Positions 34,222 through 41,017 of a stretch of 64,000 nt of DNA are shown one piece after another. Numbering within the stretch: position 1 is the stretch's first letter; each line of letters starts with the position of its first letter. A program made the position numbers and the translations under genes. The stretch is taken from contig NZ_CP096147.1 of assembly GCF_026016445.1 (NCBI RefSeq), positions 1,152,501 through 1,216,500 on the forward strand, in the 5' to 3' direction. The notes beneath the pieces were generated by a model, which did not search any database, was not told where the DNA came from, and worked only from the letters and a program-made list of their open reading frames with translations. The DNA is from Cognatishimia activa (GTDB lineage: Bacteria > Pseudomonadota > Alphaproteobacteria > Rhodobacterales > Rhodobacteraceae).

Positions 34222-34830
34222 ATGAATATTCTAAATACTGACTTTTTACCAAATCATGAGTGGACTGGCAGAATGGTTAAGAACGCCTTTGGTGTAGACG
34301 AAGCCATTAAGCTTCCTGAACCTCACTGGAAACACTTTGATTGGCTGGCATCCATTGGCGCGGATATGGATAAGTTCACGATGGAATGTGATGTGAACCG
34401 TCATAATAATCCGATGTTTCACACATCATTTTCAGGATATGTGGAGATGATGCTTGTCAAAGACGAAGCTCGTCGTCACCGCGCAGGTGATCATGTACCT
34501 TTGTTCATCAATCCCAATCGTTCAACGTCGTTGAAGAAAATTCCTTACCATCAGGAATGCATAGCCAGAGATGTCGTTGATTCAAATGGCGCAACCGTGA
34601 CGGTCAGCATGTCGCGAGGTCGCTGGAAATATCTTGATTGGCTGGAGTGTAAAGGCACGGACATTGCTCAATATATAATTGATGCTGATCTGTTGCGCCA
34701 AGAACCGCAGTGGAAAGGGCGAACGCTGAAGGGCATGTTGGATGCTCTTCTTCTTGAGGATGAAAAGAAGCGATATTTCAGCGACGAACCAAGCCCACTG
34801 TTCATCAATCCAGAAGGATACGACGAGTAA
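34222..34830 (+). CDS. Two-domain ribbon-helix-helix-like protein (internal duplication)
   Basis: 202 residues made of two copies of one domain. Both carry a W-x2-DWL-x3-GxD core (PHWKHFDWLASIGADMDKF and GRWKYLDWLECKGTDIAQY), then DxxR-type spacing. Both end in a basic helix and a PLFINP tail (VKDEARRHRAGDHVPLFINP and LEDEKKRYFSDEPSPLFINP). The second copy begins with a strand TVTVSMSRG. This resembles RHH_4-type DNA-binding proteins such as the one at 12.6 kb, though weakly. It is probably a regulator; the related single-domain gene lies 262 bp downstream. Confidence 0.75.
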   Translation: MNILNTDFLPNHEWTGRMVKNAFGVDEAIKLPEPHWKHFDWLASIGADMDKFTMECDVNRHNNPMFHTSFSGYVEMMLVKDEARRHRAGDHVPLFINPNRSTSLKKIPYHQECIARDVVDSNGATVTVSMSRGRWKYLDWLECKGTDIAQYIIDADLLRQEPQWKGRTLKGMLDALLLEDEKKRYFSDEPSPLFINPEGYDE

Positions 34831-35091
34831 GGACTGAAGGGGTGGCGCATTTCGCGCCTGACCCTAATCGAAGGTAGGCGTGATCCTGAAAATAGTAAGG
34901 CTAGTTTTTATGATGGAGAATGGAATACGCCACACTCGACCTTTCTTGAGAAGCAAATCGTCATGGAAAAACGCGATGAGTACAATGTAGTAAAAACATG
35001 AGCAATTGAAGCGCGATCAGGACAAAAACCAAATCACGATTTCAACCTGTAATTCTTTGCAAATAAAGCATAAAAATGATAAAATTCAGAT

Positions 35092-35424
35092 ATGAAACAT
35101 CAGAATGTAAGACTTACTCATGGCAGTGAATTAATCGGGCGAAAACTCAAAAATTGCTTCGGCGTTGAAGAGACCGCTGTCTTGCCTCGTTTCAGTTGGA
35201 GATATTACGATTGGTGTGTTGAACAAGGCTTCGACATGGAAGCTTGGGTGAAGATGGTTGATGAGCATCGCCCTCAGGAACTTACGTTTAGTGAAGTCCT
35301 CGAAGGCGCATTCTGGAAAGATGAATGTAAGAGATTTCATGCTGGCGAACATGTGCCACCTTGGAAAGAGCCAGAAGGTTGCACTGAATATATTGAGTCA
35401 CTTGAAGAAAGAGGCAAAATTTAA
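35092..35424 (+). CDS. Single-domain paralogue of the preceding RHH-like protein
   Basis: 110 residues. GRKLKNCFGVEETAVLP parallels GRMVKNAFGVDEAIKLP of the gene at 34222. SWRYYDWCVEQGFDMEAWV, FWKDECKRFHAGEHVPPW and the EPEG tail match the same domain. The upstream 261 bp (34831-35091) are AT-rich, with one short hairpin near 34850 and no ORF. Likely DNA-binding, by similarity to the RHH layout; target unknown. Confidence 0.7.
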   Translation: MKHQNVRLTHGSELIGRKLKNCFGVEETAVLPRFSWRYYDWCVEQGFDMEAWVKMVDEHRPQELTFSEVLEGAFWKDECKRFHAGEHVPPWKEPEGCTEYIESLEERGKI

Positions 35425-35524
35425 TTATCGAAATAATGGAAACAGGCAACGTTCCCATTTTTCCGAAAAAGCGGTTAGGTCGATCCTCCAGCTTAAAATT
35501 GGTTTTGAATATTTAGAGTAAAAA

Positions 35525-37108
35525 ATGTCCGTATCAGATCAAATTGGCAGAGTTGGTGAAGATTATTTTCAACTCCTAGCAAATCAAGCTCAGTTGATTG
35601 TGGGTCAAGTGAATCCTGATCGCATCGGAAAAGACCGAATTGTCGAATTTGAGTTAGCCGATAAAAACCATGTTTCCTTCGACAAAAGACCCGCGCCACG
35701 CAGTGCGTCTGTACAAATAAAAACAATTCTCAAGTCTAATGATCGAGTTACTGTAAGCCTCTCTGTTGCAGAACGGCTGGCCAAAGACCCTAGACCAACA
35801 TTTATTTGCATCATTCGTGTTGATGACGAATTTGAGGTTGTTGATATGTTTCTTGTACACCTTCTGGATGCACAACTGGAAAAGATATTAAAACGCCTGA
35901 GACAGGAATATTCAGAAGGCAATGAAAAGCTACATAAAGCATCCACGAGTTTCACGATTGCTGACGGGATAGAGGTCAAGCGGACCGCGAAAGGCCTTAA
36001 GAGCGCATTTAGCTCAATTATTCCCGAAGATATGGAAAACTACTCAAAAGAGAAATTTCATCAAATCGAAAATTTGGGTTTTGACGCCACGAGTTTCCTT
36101 ACGAGCAATATCACATTTTCAAATCTGACCACACAAGACTTTGTGGACGGTATGCTGGGTTTAAAAAAACTAGACGTGGTAAGTTTAGAGGTGTTGGAAG
36201 AACGTTTTGGTATTAAGCTTCCCCTTGAGATGACGCAGGAGGTTCCCAATGGACCTGGCGTGTTGGAAGTAAAACCTACATCTTCAACAAAGGGTGTCGT
36301 TTCACTTAGGAATACGGCCCAGGACCTAGAGGCAAAAATCGAATGCGATTTGGTGTTCCCTGGTATTCCAAATTTACCTTTGGAGCATTTGAAATTTATT
36401 GCTCGCACCGAGGTCTGCGACTTCATTATTGGGCAGGATAAATTCAAGATCGAGCCTAAAAATTCTATCATGGCAGATGCTAAACTCTCTCTTGAGCACT
36501 GGATTAACTTGCTGACCTCTTGGGAGGTTACGTCCCAAGATGATTTTGAAGTTTCTATATATACGCCTGAGGGAAAGCGCCTAATCACGGGCATGTGCAA
36601 TCAATCGGACACGTCAAGTAGAAGAACATTGATTGGAGACATAACGATTTGTCAGCAGCTGCAAAAAATTCGTGAGCATGTATCTGCGCCCGATAGCGAA
36701 ATATCGCTCGCTGAAATTGTGGCTTCGCAAAATGAAATTCAGCTTGCCTATTGTTGTTTCTTTGAGCCTGATACAATTTCTGGCGACTGGAATTTCAAGT
36801 TAGATGCAACATTTCCTGTTGAGAAAACGAATAACCAAACACTTCTAATTTATTCTTTTTCGGTTGGAAGTGAGGAGTACGCTTTTGGGCTACGTTTAGA
36901 TGTAGATGTAACGCATACTGAGAAACACATCGAGTTGTCAGCCAAATCGTTTTCGGCGCTTCAATTAATACGAGTTGGGATCCAATTCAAATCCATGAAG
37001 GTTTTTGAGGACACGCTCTACAAGATTTCGGGCATAAGCTTGAGGATAGTTTCATCTAGGTTGGAAGACAGTCCAGTTGAGGCTGCTAACAATTCAATAA
37101 TCGTTTAA
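35525..37108 (+). CDS. DUF4365/PD-(D/E)XK-like N-terminal domain protein, possible defence factor
   Basis: 527 residues. Residues 5-160 resemble DUF4365, a PD-(D/E)XK nuclease-fold domain: GRVGEDYFQLLANQ (E12, D13), GKDRIVEFEL (D37, E41) and the Q-x-K motif SVQIKTI (Q64, K66), followed by a VDDEFEVVDMFLVHL strand-helix. The remaining 360 residues are beta-rich and unrecognised. Codon use is AT-rich. It is convergent with the serine recombinase gene, overlapping its stop by 4 bp. A role in restricting foreign DNA is inferred from the domain and the island context. Confidence 0.65.
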   Translation: MSVSDQIGRVGEDYFQLLANQAQLIVGQVNPDRIGKDRIVEFELADKNHVSFDKRPAPRSASVQIKTILKSNDRVTVSLSVAERLAKDPRPTFICIIRVDDEFEVVDMFLVHLLDAQLEKILKRLRQEYSEGNEKLHKASTSFTIADGIEVKRTAKGLKSAFSSIIPEDMENYSKEKFHQIENLGFDATSFLTSNITFSNLTTQDFVDGMLGLKKLDVVSLEVLEERFGIKLPLEMTQEVPNGPGVLEVKPTSSTKGVVSLRNTAQDLEAKIECDLVFPGIPNLPLEHLKFIARTEVCDFIIGQDKFKIEPKNSIMADAKLSLEHWINLLTSWEVTSQDDFEVSIYTPEGKRLITGMCNQSDTSSRRTLIGDITICQQLQKIREHVSAPDSEISLAEIVASQNEIQLAYCCFFEPDTISGDWNFKLDATFPVEKTNNQTLLIYSFSVGSEEYAFGLRLDVDVTHTEKHIELSAKSFSALQLIRVGIQFKSMKVFEDTLYKISGISLRIVSSRLEDSPVEAANNSIIV

Positions 37109-37668
37109 TGTGTTTTGCTAACTACTTTGTATTTCTCTAATTCATCCAATGCTTTATTCATGGTTTTTGACATTTTAGGTCTGCCTACATGAACGCCCCT
37201 GGCTTTAGCGGCTGCCATACCCGCCTTGGTTCTTTCTGATATTAAAGAACGCTCATATTCTGCGAAGACGGCAAGCTGCCCATACAGCATTCGTCCAACT
37301 GCTGTGGTGGTGTCGATGCCCTGCGTAATTGCTTGAAAATCTACGCCCCGATCCCGCAAATCACTGAGCAATTGCAATAGATGAATGGTTGAGCGTCCCA
37401 ACCGATCCAGCTTCCACACGACTAGAGTGTCGCCCTCTTCAAGGCAATCCAGTACATCGTCTAGTCCTCTGCGTTTGGTCACAACACCAGAAACACCGTG
37501 ATCGCCATAGATGGCGTCACATCCTGCGGCATAGAGTGCATCTATTTGCAGTGCTTCGGTCTGATCTCGATCCGAAACACGGACATATCCGATTTTGCGT
37601 CCTTTGGTTTTTCCAGATTTCATATCTTGATCGTAACAGGCGGATTTTGTCTCACAACTCTGTTTCAT
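37105..37668 (-). CDS. Small serine recombinase (resolvase/invertase family), shortened C-terminus
   Basis: 187 residues. The catalytic domain is complete: KIGYVRVSDRDQ with nucleophile Ser32, GDTLVVWKLDRLGRS with the active-site arginines, and AVFAEYERSLISERTKAGM. The C-terminal part after VGRPKMSKTMNKALDEL is short and lacks a clear helix-turn-helix, unlike typical 180-200 residue resolvases whose HTH follows GRPK. The ATG at 37668 has GGAG upstream. It is divergent from a membrane-protein gene, and a 17-bp repeat lies just upstream of its Shine-Dalgarno. Confidence 0.9.
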   Translation of the reverse strand: MKQSCETKSACYDQDMKSGKTKGRKIGYVRVSDRDQTEALQIDALYAAGCDAIYGDHGVSGVVTKRRGLDDVLDCLEEGDTLVVWKLDRLGRSTIHLLQLLSDLRDRGVDFQAITQGIDTTTAVGRMLYGQLAVFAEYERSLISERTKAGMAAAKARGVHVGRPKMSKTMNKALDELEKYKVVSKTH

Positions 37669-37685
37669 AACGTTTTCTCCGTTGC

Positions 37686-37702
37686 AAAAAGGGTTCCCTT
37701 TT
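37686..37702 (+). repeat. 17-bp inverted repeat, copy A
   Basis: AAAAAGGGTTCCCTTTT; internally palindromic (AAAGGG/CCCTTT around a central TT). Its exact reverse complement lies at 37806-37822. It sits directly before the Shine-Dalgarno of the recombinase gene. Confidence 0.9.
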
Positions 37703-37805
37703 CAAACCCGCGCATACGGTCGATTTGAGACAAAAGTGCTGACCAATAAAGTTGTGGATAATCAACGGTCGGATGACTTTTGTGGTGATGTGTGACACAC
37801 CTACT

Positions 37806-37822
37806 AAAAGGGAACCCTTTTT
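37806..37822 (-). repeat. 17-bp inverted repeat, copy B
   Basis: AAAAGGGAACCCTTTTT, exact reverse complement of copy A, centre-to-centre distance 120 bp. It lies in the leader of the membrane-protein gene. The 103 bp between the copies contain a direct repeat ACGGTCG and a further inverted pair ACAAAAGT/ACTTTTGT. Confidence 0.9.
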
Positions 37823-37854
37823 ACGAACTCGCCAAAATCTATGGAGAGTTCGCC

Positions 37855-38655
37855 ATGAGATTCTTTTCTGGTTTCATCGTCGGGCAAGCCGCCAGTGGCA
37901 AAGGTGGTGTCGGTAACGCCGCCTTTGGGATCGTCATGCTGTTTGCAGTAGCGTTTTTAATTGTTGCGGTGGGAGCTGTATTGGCTTCTCTGTTCGGCCC
38001 TTTGTATAGCCTCGTCCATTTCACAATGTGGGCGCAGCAGGAGTACTTTACGCTAGCACTAATCGCAGTTTGGGCTGTGTTACTTCCCTTGATCCTGTTT
38101 GCATATCTTGTCGCTGTATTTGGAAATCGCAATCAACTTTGGTTTGCGGCGGGTGGACTGGCGGCGCTGAACTGGATCGCATTTAAGACCACTCATCTCG
38201 TCAGAAACGCGCCGCTCTCAGATTGGTTCAAAGACAGTAAACCTGATGAAGTGTTTCAAATGGAACTTGGGTCTATCGCCTTGTGTTTTTGTGCTTTGGT
38301 TGGCTTGCATTTCCTCGCGCATTGGAAGCTCAGCGAAGAGCTTCGTCAAAGGCCGTTCAAGTTTCTCAAACGCAAGGCACTGCAAGCATATGACAGTAAA
38401 GCCCTAAGTTGGGCTGTTGCCGTCGCTTGCTGTCTGGTGTTGATTGGCACAGCTGTCATTTTCTTCGACCTTGACGCCGAGAACATTGCTGAGTCTATGT
38501 CGAAAGGTCAAATGGACTTCTTCGAGGCGTTCGAGCACCGCGTCTTTGTGTCGTTTGGGCGCTACATGCTTTCAGTTGCCGCCATCTTCTTGATGGGTGC
38601 CTGTACAGCTGCAAACCTTTTGCGCCTTCGCAAAGCGACGCGGAAACAAGCTTAA
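37855..38655 (+). CDS. Multi-pass membrane protein of unknown function
   Basis: 266 residues from ATG 37855, which has GGAGAG at good spacing; an in-frame GTG 63 bp upstream would put the inverted repeat in the coding region and is less likely. Five or six hydrophobic helices are visible, near 22-50, 64-88, 94-110, 140-158, 180-200 and 235-255. A short FKDSKPDEVFQMELG loop separates the third and fourth. No motif recognised. Its divergent pairing with the serine recombinase suggests shared control. Confidence 0.75.
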   Translation: MRFFSGFIVGQAASGKGGVGNAAFGIVMLFAVAFLIVAVGAVLASLFGPLYSLVHFTMWAQQEYFTLALIAVWAVLLPLILFAYLVAVFGNRNQLWFAAGGLAALNWIAFKTTHLVRNAPLSDWFKDSKPDEVFQMELGSIALCFCALVGLHFLAHWKLSEELRQRPFKFLKRKALQAYDSKALSWAVAVACCLVLIGTAVIFFDLDAENIAESMSKGQMDFFEAFEHRVFVSFGRYMLSVAAIFLMGACTAANLLRLRKATRKQA

Positions 38656-38661
38656 GAATTG

Positions 38662-38682
38662 TCGGGCAACTAATTTGCCCGA
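38662..38682. terminator. Hairpin between membrane-protein gene and ardA (CTAAT loop)
   Basis: An 8-bp stem TCGGGCAA/TTGCCCGA with loop CTAAT, between two convergent genes and overlapping the last codons of ardA. Loop and stem core match the hairpin at 33492-33513. Confidence 0.6.
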
Positions 38683-39176
38683 TAAATCAGCCGTTCGCCT
38701 GCAATTTCTGTCTCGGTGTAGTCAACCTCCAGATCGCGGGTGATGGCGTCCATGTCGATGTAGTTTGCCAGATGATCAGGGATTTCACCGAAAAAGCCTT
38801 CATCAACAAACTGCTCGGCCAGTTCTTTCATGCTATCCACATGGTAGATATCAACGTCAAAATCTGATGGATTAACATTCGCAGGATCAAAGCTGTATCC
38901 AGCCTCACCAATGGCAATGATAAACACCGTTTTGTCGTGATCATCCCAGCTTTCGCACGCTTGGAAATACCCGCCAATATTGGCCTGATTGATCCCCCAT
39001 GCTTTGGCTAGATCACAGTCGATATAATCTCCATCAATGAACTGGATGTCGTATTCCTCGATGCGTTCACCGTAATCGTTACGATTGTTGCTTTCTTTGG
39101 CGGCATATTCTTCAAGGCTCTCGAAATAGAAACCACTGGCGGCGAAGTCATACGGTTGAGCGTGTAGTTGTGGCAT
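38670..39176 (-). CDS. ardA: Antirestriction protein ArdA
   Basis: 168 residues from ATG 39176, preceded by GAGGAG. It is acidic, as expected for a DNA mimic, and shows family segments YDIQFIDGDYIDCDLAKAWG, QACESWDDHDKTVFIIAIGEAGY and IDMDAITRDLEVDY. ArdA blocks type I restriction enzymes while a transferred strand is becoming double-stranded, and usually lies in the leading region near oriT. Here its 5' side faces a 665-bp gap rich in inverted repeats. Confidence 0.95.
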   Translation of the reverse strand: MPQLHAQPYDFAASGFYFESLEEYAAKESNNRNDYGERIEEYDIQFIDGDYIDCDLAKAWGINQANIGGYFQACESWDDHDKTVFIIAIGEAGYSFDPANVNPSDFDVDIYHVDSMKELAEQFVDEGFFGEIPDHLANYIDMDAITRDLEVDYTETEIAGERLIYRAN

Positions 39177-39841
39177 TGTCTTGTCTCCTCTTCTTTGATC
39201 TGACGGGTTGCGCATGCAACCGTCTGGCTTCCGCCGAGGAGCGGGGGTGCAAGGATCAAAGGTGCGTTTCGCAGGATCAGAGCCACGCGGAGCTGCAACG
39301 CATGTGAAGCGAGCATGGCGAGAACCCACCCTTTGATCCGCGCTGGGGACGGCAGTCCTAAGTTTGTCGAGGGGGTATCGGGGGAACTGACAAGTTCATT
39401 TGATTGGTGTTCAATCGGCCAAAAGGATTGTGCATGGTTTGGTGCAGGTGGAGAGGCAAGTCTCCAAATCCTGCGAGGGAGTCACAAGGGGCGACGATAC
39501 GCTCTTTGGTCGGGTTCAGCGCCGATGCGCTGACGGCATTCAATCCGCGCAGGGTTGATTTATGAGGTGTTGGGGAGAGATGACATCTCCCCGACGAGTG
39601 ATCAAACACCGATATGTTTGCATGGCTGGGATGGGTTCAATACCGATCTCAGTCATCAGCTTTGGGGGATACAACGGGGGAGCGCAGCAGCCCCCTTGTC
39701 AAGCGTGTGGTACTACCACACACAGCTTGCGGCATCAGTAAATGCCGTAATCAGCTTCCAAGACTCAGCGTGTGGTTTCAAGTGAAGTAATTCGCAACGG
39801 CACGATGGCGGCTCTCATTACGCACGATCAAGTAAACGCGC
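39177..39841. other. Non-coding region with clustered inverted repeats, candidate oriT/leading region
   Basis: 665 bp without a convincing gene. Near ardA, GGATCAAAGG (39253-39262) is inverted as CCTTTGATCC (39330-39339). Then follow GGGGAGA/TCTCCCC (39572-39592) and ACAA-C-GGGGG/CCCCC-TTGT (39671-39699). A near-perfect dyad runs from CAAGC-GTGTGGTA to TACCACAC-ACA-GCTTG (39700-39729). GGCAT/ATGCC (39731-39746) comes next. AGCGTGTGGT from the dyad recurs directly at 39767-39776. Dense dyads beside ardA are what an origin of transfer looks like; no nick site was matched. Confidence 0.5.
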
Positions 39842-41017
39842 TTACAAATAAGGGTGATGGGTCTCGATTAGATTCTTGGTAAGTTGCTCGCCACGTTTAG
39901 CAATGAGATCTAAATCTTTCTGGCTCATTGGATCGAAGTCTGTTGGGTAATCAAATGTCTGATCACGCGACACCAGATCGGAAGGTGGGCATGGCAAAGC
40001 AGAGTCGTTTTGCCCAAGATAAGGCAGAAGAAATCCTTTGATTTCTCCGTTTCTCTGTAGCCTATGAAGTAGGTCAAATGTCATTGAATGCGTCCGCCTA
40101 TGAATCGTGTTAATTGTCTCGATCATTCTAGAGGGCCAAAAATAGGGGATGGACGAACCATCAGGGATACCTTGACCCGCTACACAAGCGATAATGAAAT
40201 CTACTTCGGTCACATTGGTGCTGAAATTGCCATCTCTCTTGGGAACCAAGCAACTAGTTCCCAAGTTGTCGTAAACACCGCCATCACTCACGATAGTTCG
40301 GTGCGTCGCGGTCTCGCCGCGTTTGATATAGGGCTTTTGTTCGTCAATTGCAGGGAGGATTGCTGGGAACGAAGCGCTTGCAGCAACCGCCTGGGCGACT
40401 AGGGTGTCTTCAGTAAGAATTCCAAAGCGCCAACATCCAGATTCCATCGAGCCATATCGATAAGCCGACTGTGTCCTAAGTTCGGTTGCGTTGATGACAA
40501 TCTGCAAGTTTTTTCTTTTGATATTTTTGAGACGCTTGCCTTCAAAGTATTCACGATCCAGAAATTTAGCGAAGGCGGTAGTTCTGCTGGCGAACCTAGG
40601 AAGCGGTGTCCGCAATAGCGCCTTCAAACGCCTAAGGCCTTTGCGGTAAATTCCAAAGATGCCAAGCGCAGACAAAAGCAAACGTACAACGAAGCTAATT
40701 GCGGTAAGCAATCCAGAGGTTACAATTGTCCCCAGAATTTTGATGGTTTCACTTGAAAAAAGAGTATAGCGTATGATGCCTTTTTTTAGACCTTTAAGGA
40801 GTAGTTTTTGCATCTTGCGATCAAATTCTTCAAAGCTATCGTCAGAATAAGCCCAAAGTGCGCCAATGACACTTCCACCTGAAACAGTAGATAGTGTTTG
40901 AATACGATCAAGGAGGCCACGATCATTCAAAGCTCTCATACAACCAAGGTGAAATGCCGCTGCTCGTGAACCTCCACCCGATAGAGCAAGCCCAAATTTA
41001 AATGATTTACTGGTCAT
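39842..41017 (-). CDS. Patatin-like phospholipase, predicted effector (CapV-like)
   Basis: 391 residues. The oxyanion loop is ALSGGGSRAAAFH near residue 12. The nucleophile elbow is STVSGGSVIG, serine near residue 45, with the first glycine of GxSxG replaced. The catalytic Asp is in the DGG motif SDGGVYDNLG near 245. A hydrophobic stretch at about 100-122 could insert in the membrane. Patatins of this type are membrane-degrading effectors in CBASS. Its start overlaps the stop of the E2-E1-JAB gene by 11 bp, so it is cotranslated with a ubiquitin-like conjugation enzyme. Confidence 0.9.
   Translation of the reverse strand: MTSKSFKFGLALSGGGSRAAAFHLGCMRALNDRGLLDRIQTLSTVSGGSVIGALWAYSDDSFEEFDRKMQKLLLKGLKKGIIRYTLFSSETIKILGTIVTSGLLTAISFVVRLLLSALGIFGIYRKGLRRLKALLRTPLPRFASRTTAFAKFLDREYFEGKRLKNIKRKNLQIVINATELRTQSAYRYGSMESGCWRFGILTEDTLVAQAVAASASFPAILPAIDEQKPYIKRGETATHRTIVSDGGVYDNLGTSCLVPKRDGNFSTNVTEVDFIIACVAGQGIPDGSSIPYFWPSRMIETINTIHRRTHSMTFDLLHRLQRNGEIKGFLLPYLGQNDSALPCPPSDLVSRDQTFDYPTDFDPMSQKDLDLIAKRGEQLTKNLIETHHPYL

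Noticed and set aside
34850..34870. TGGCGCA resembling a third attachment core
   Set aside because: Only 7 of 8 bases, and it is one arm of a local hairpin (GGCGC/GCGCC).
39315..39533. 72-codon plus-strand frame in the ardA-patatin gap
   Set aside because: No Shine-Dalgarno, odd composition, and it covers inverted repeats; treated as non-coding.
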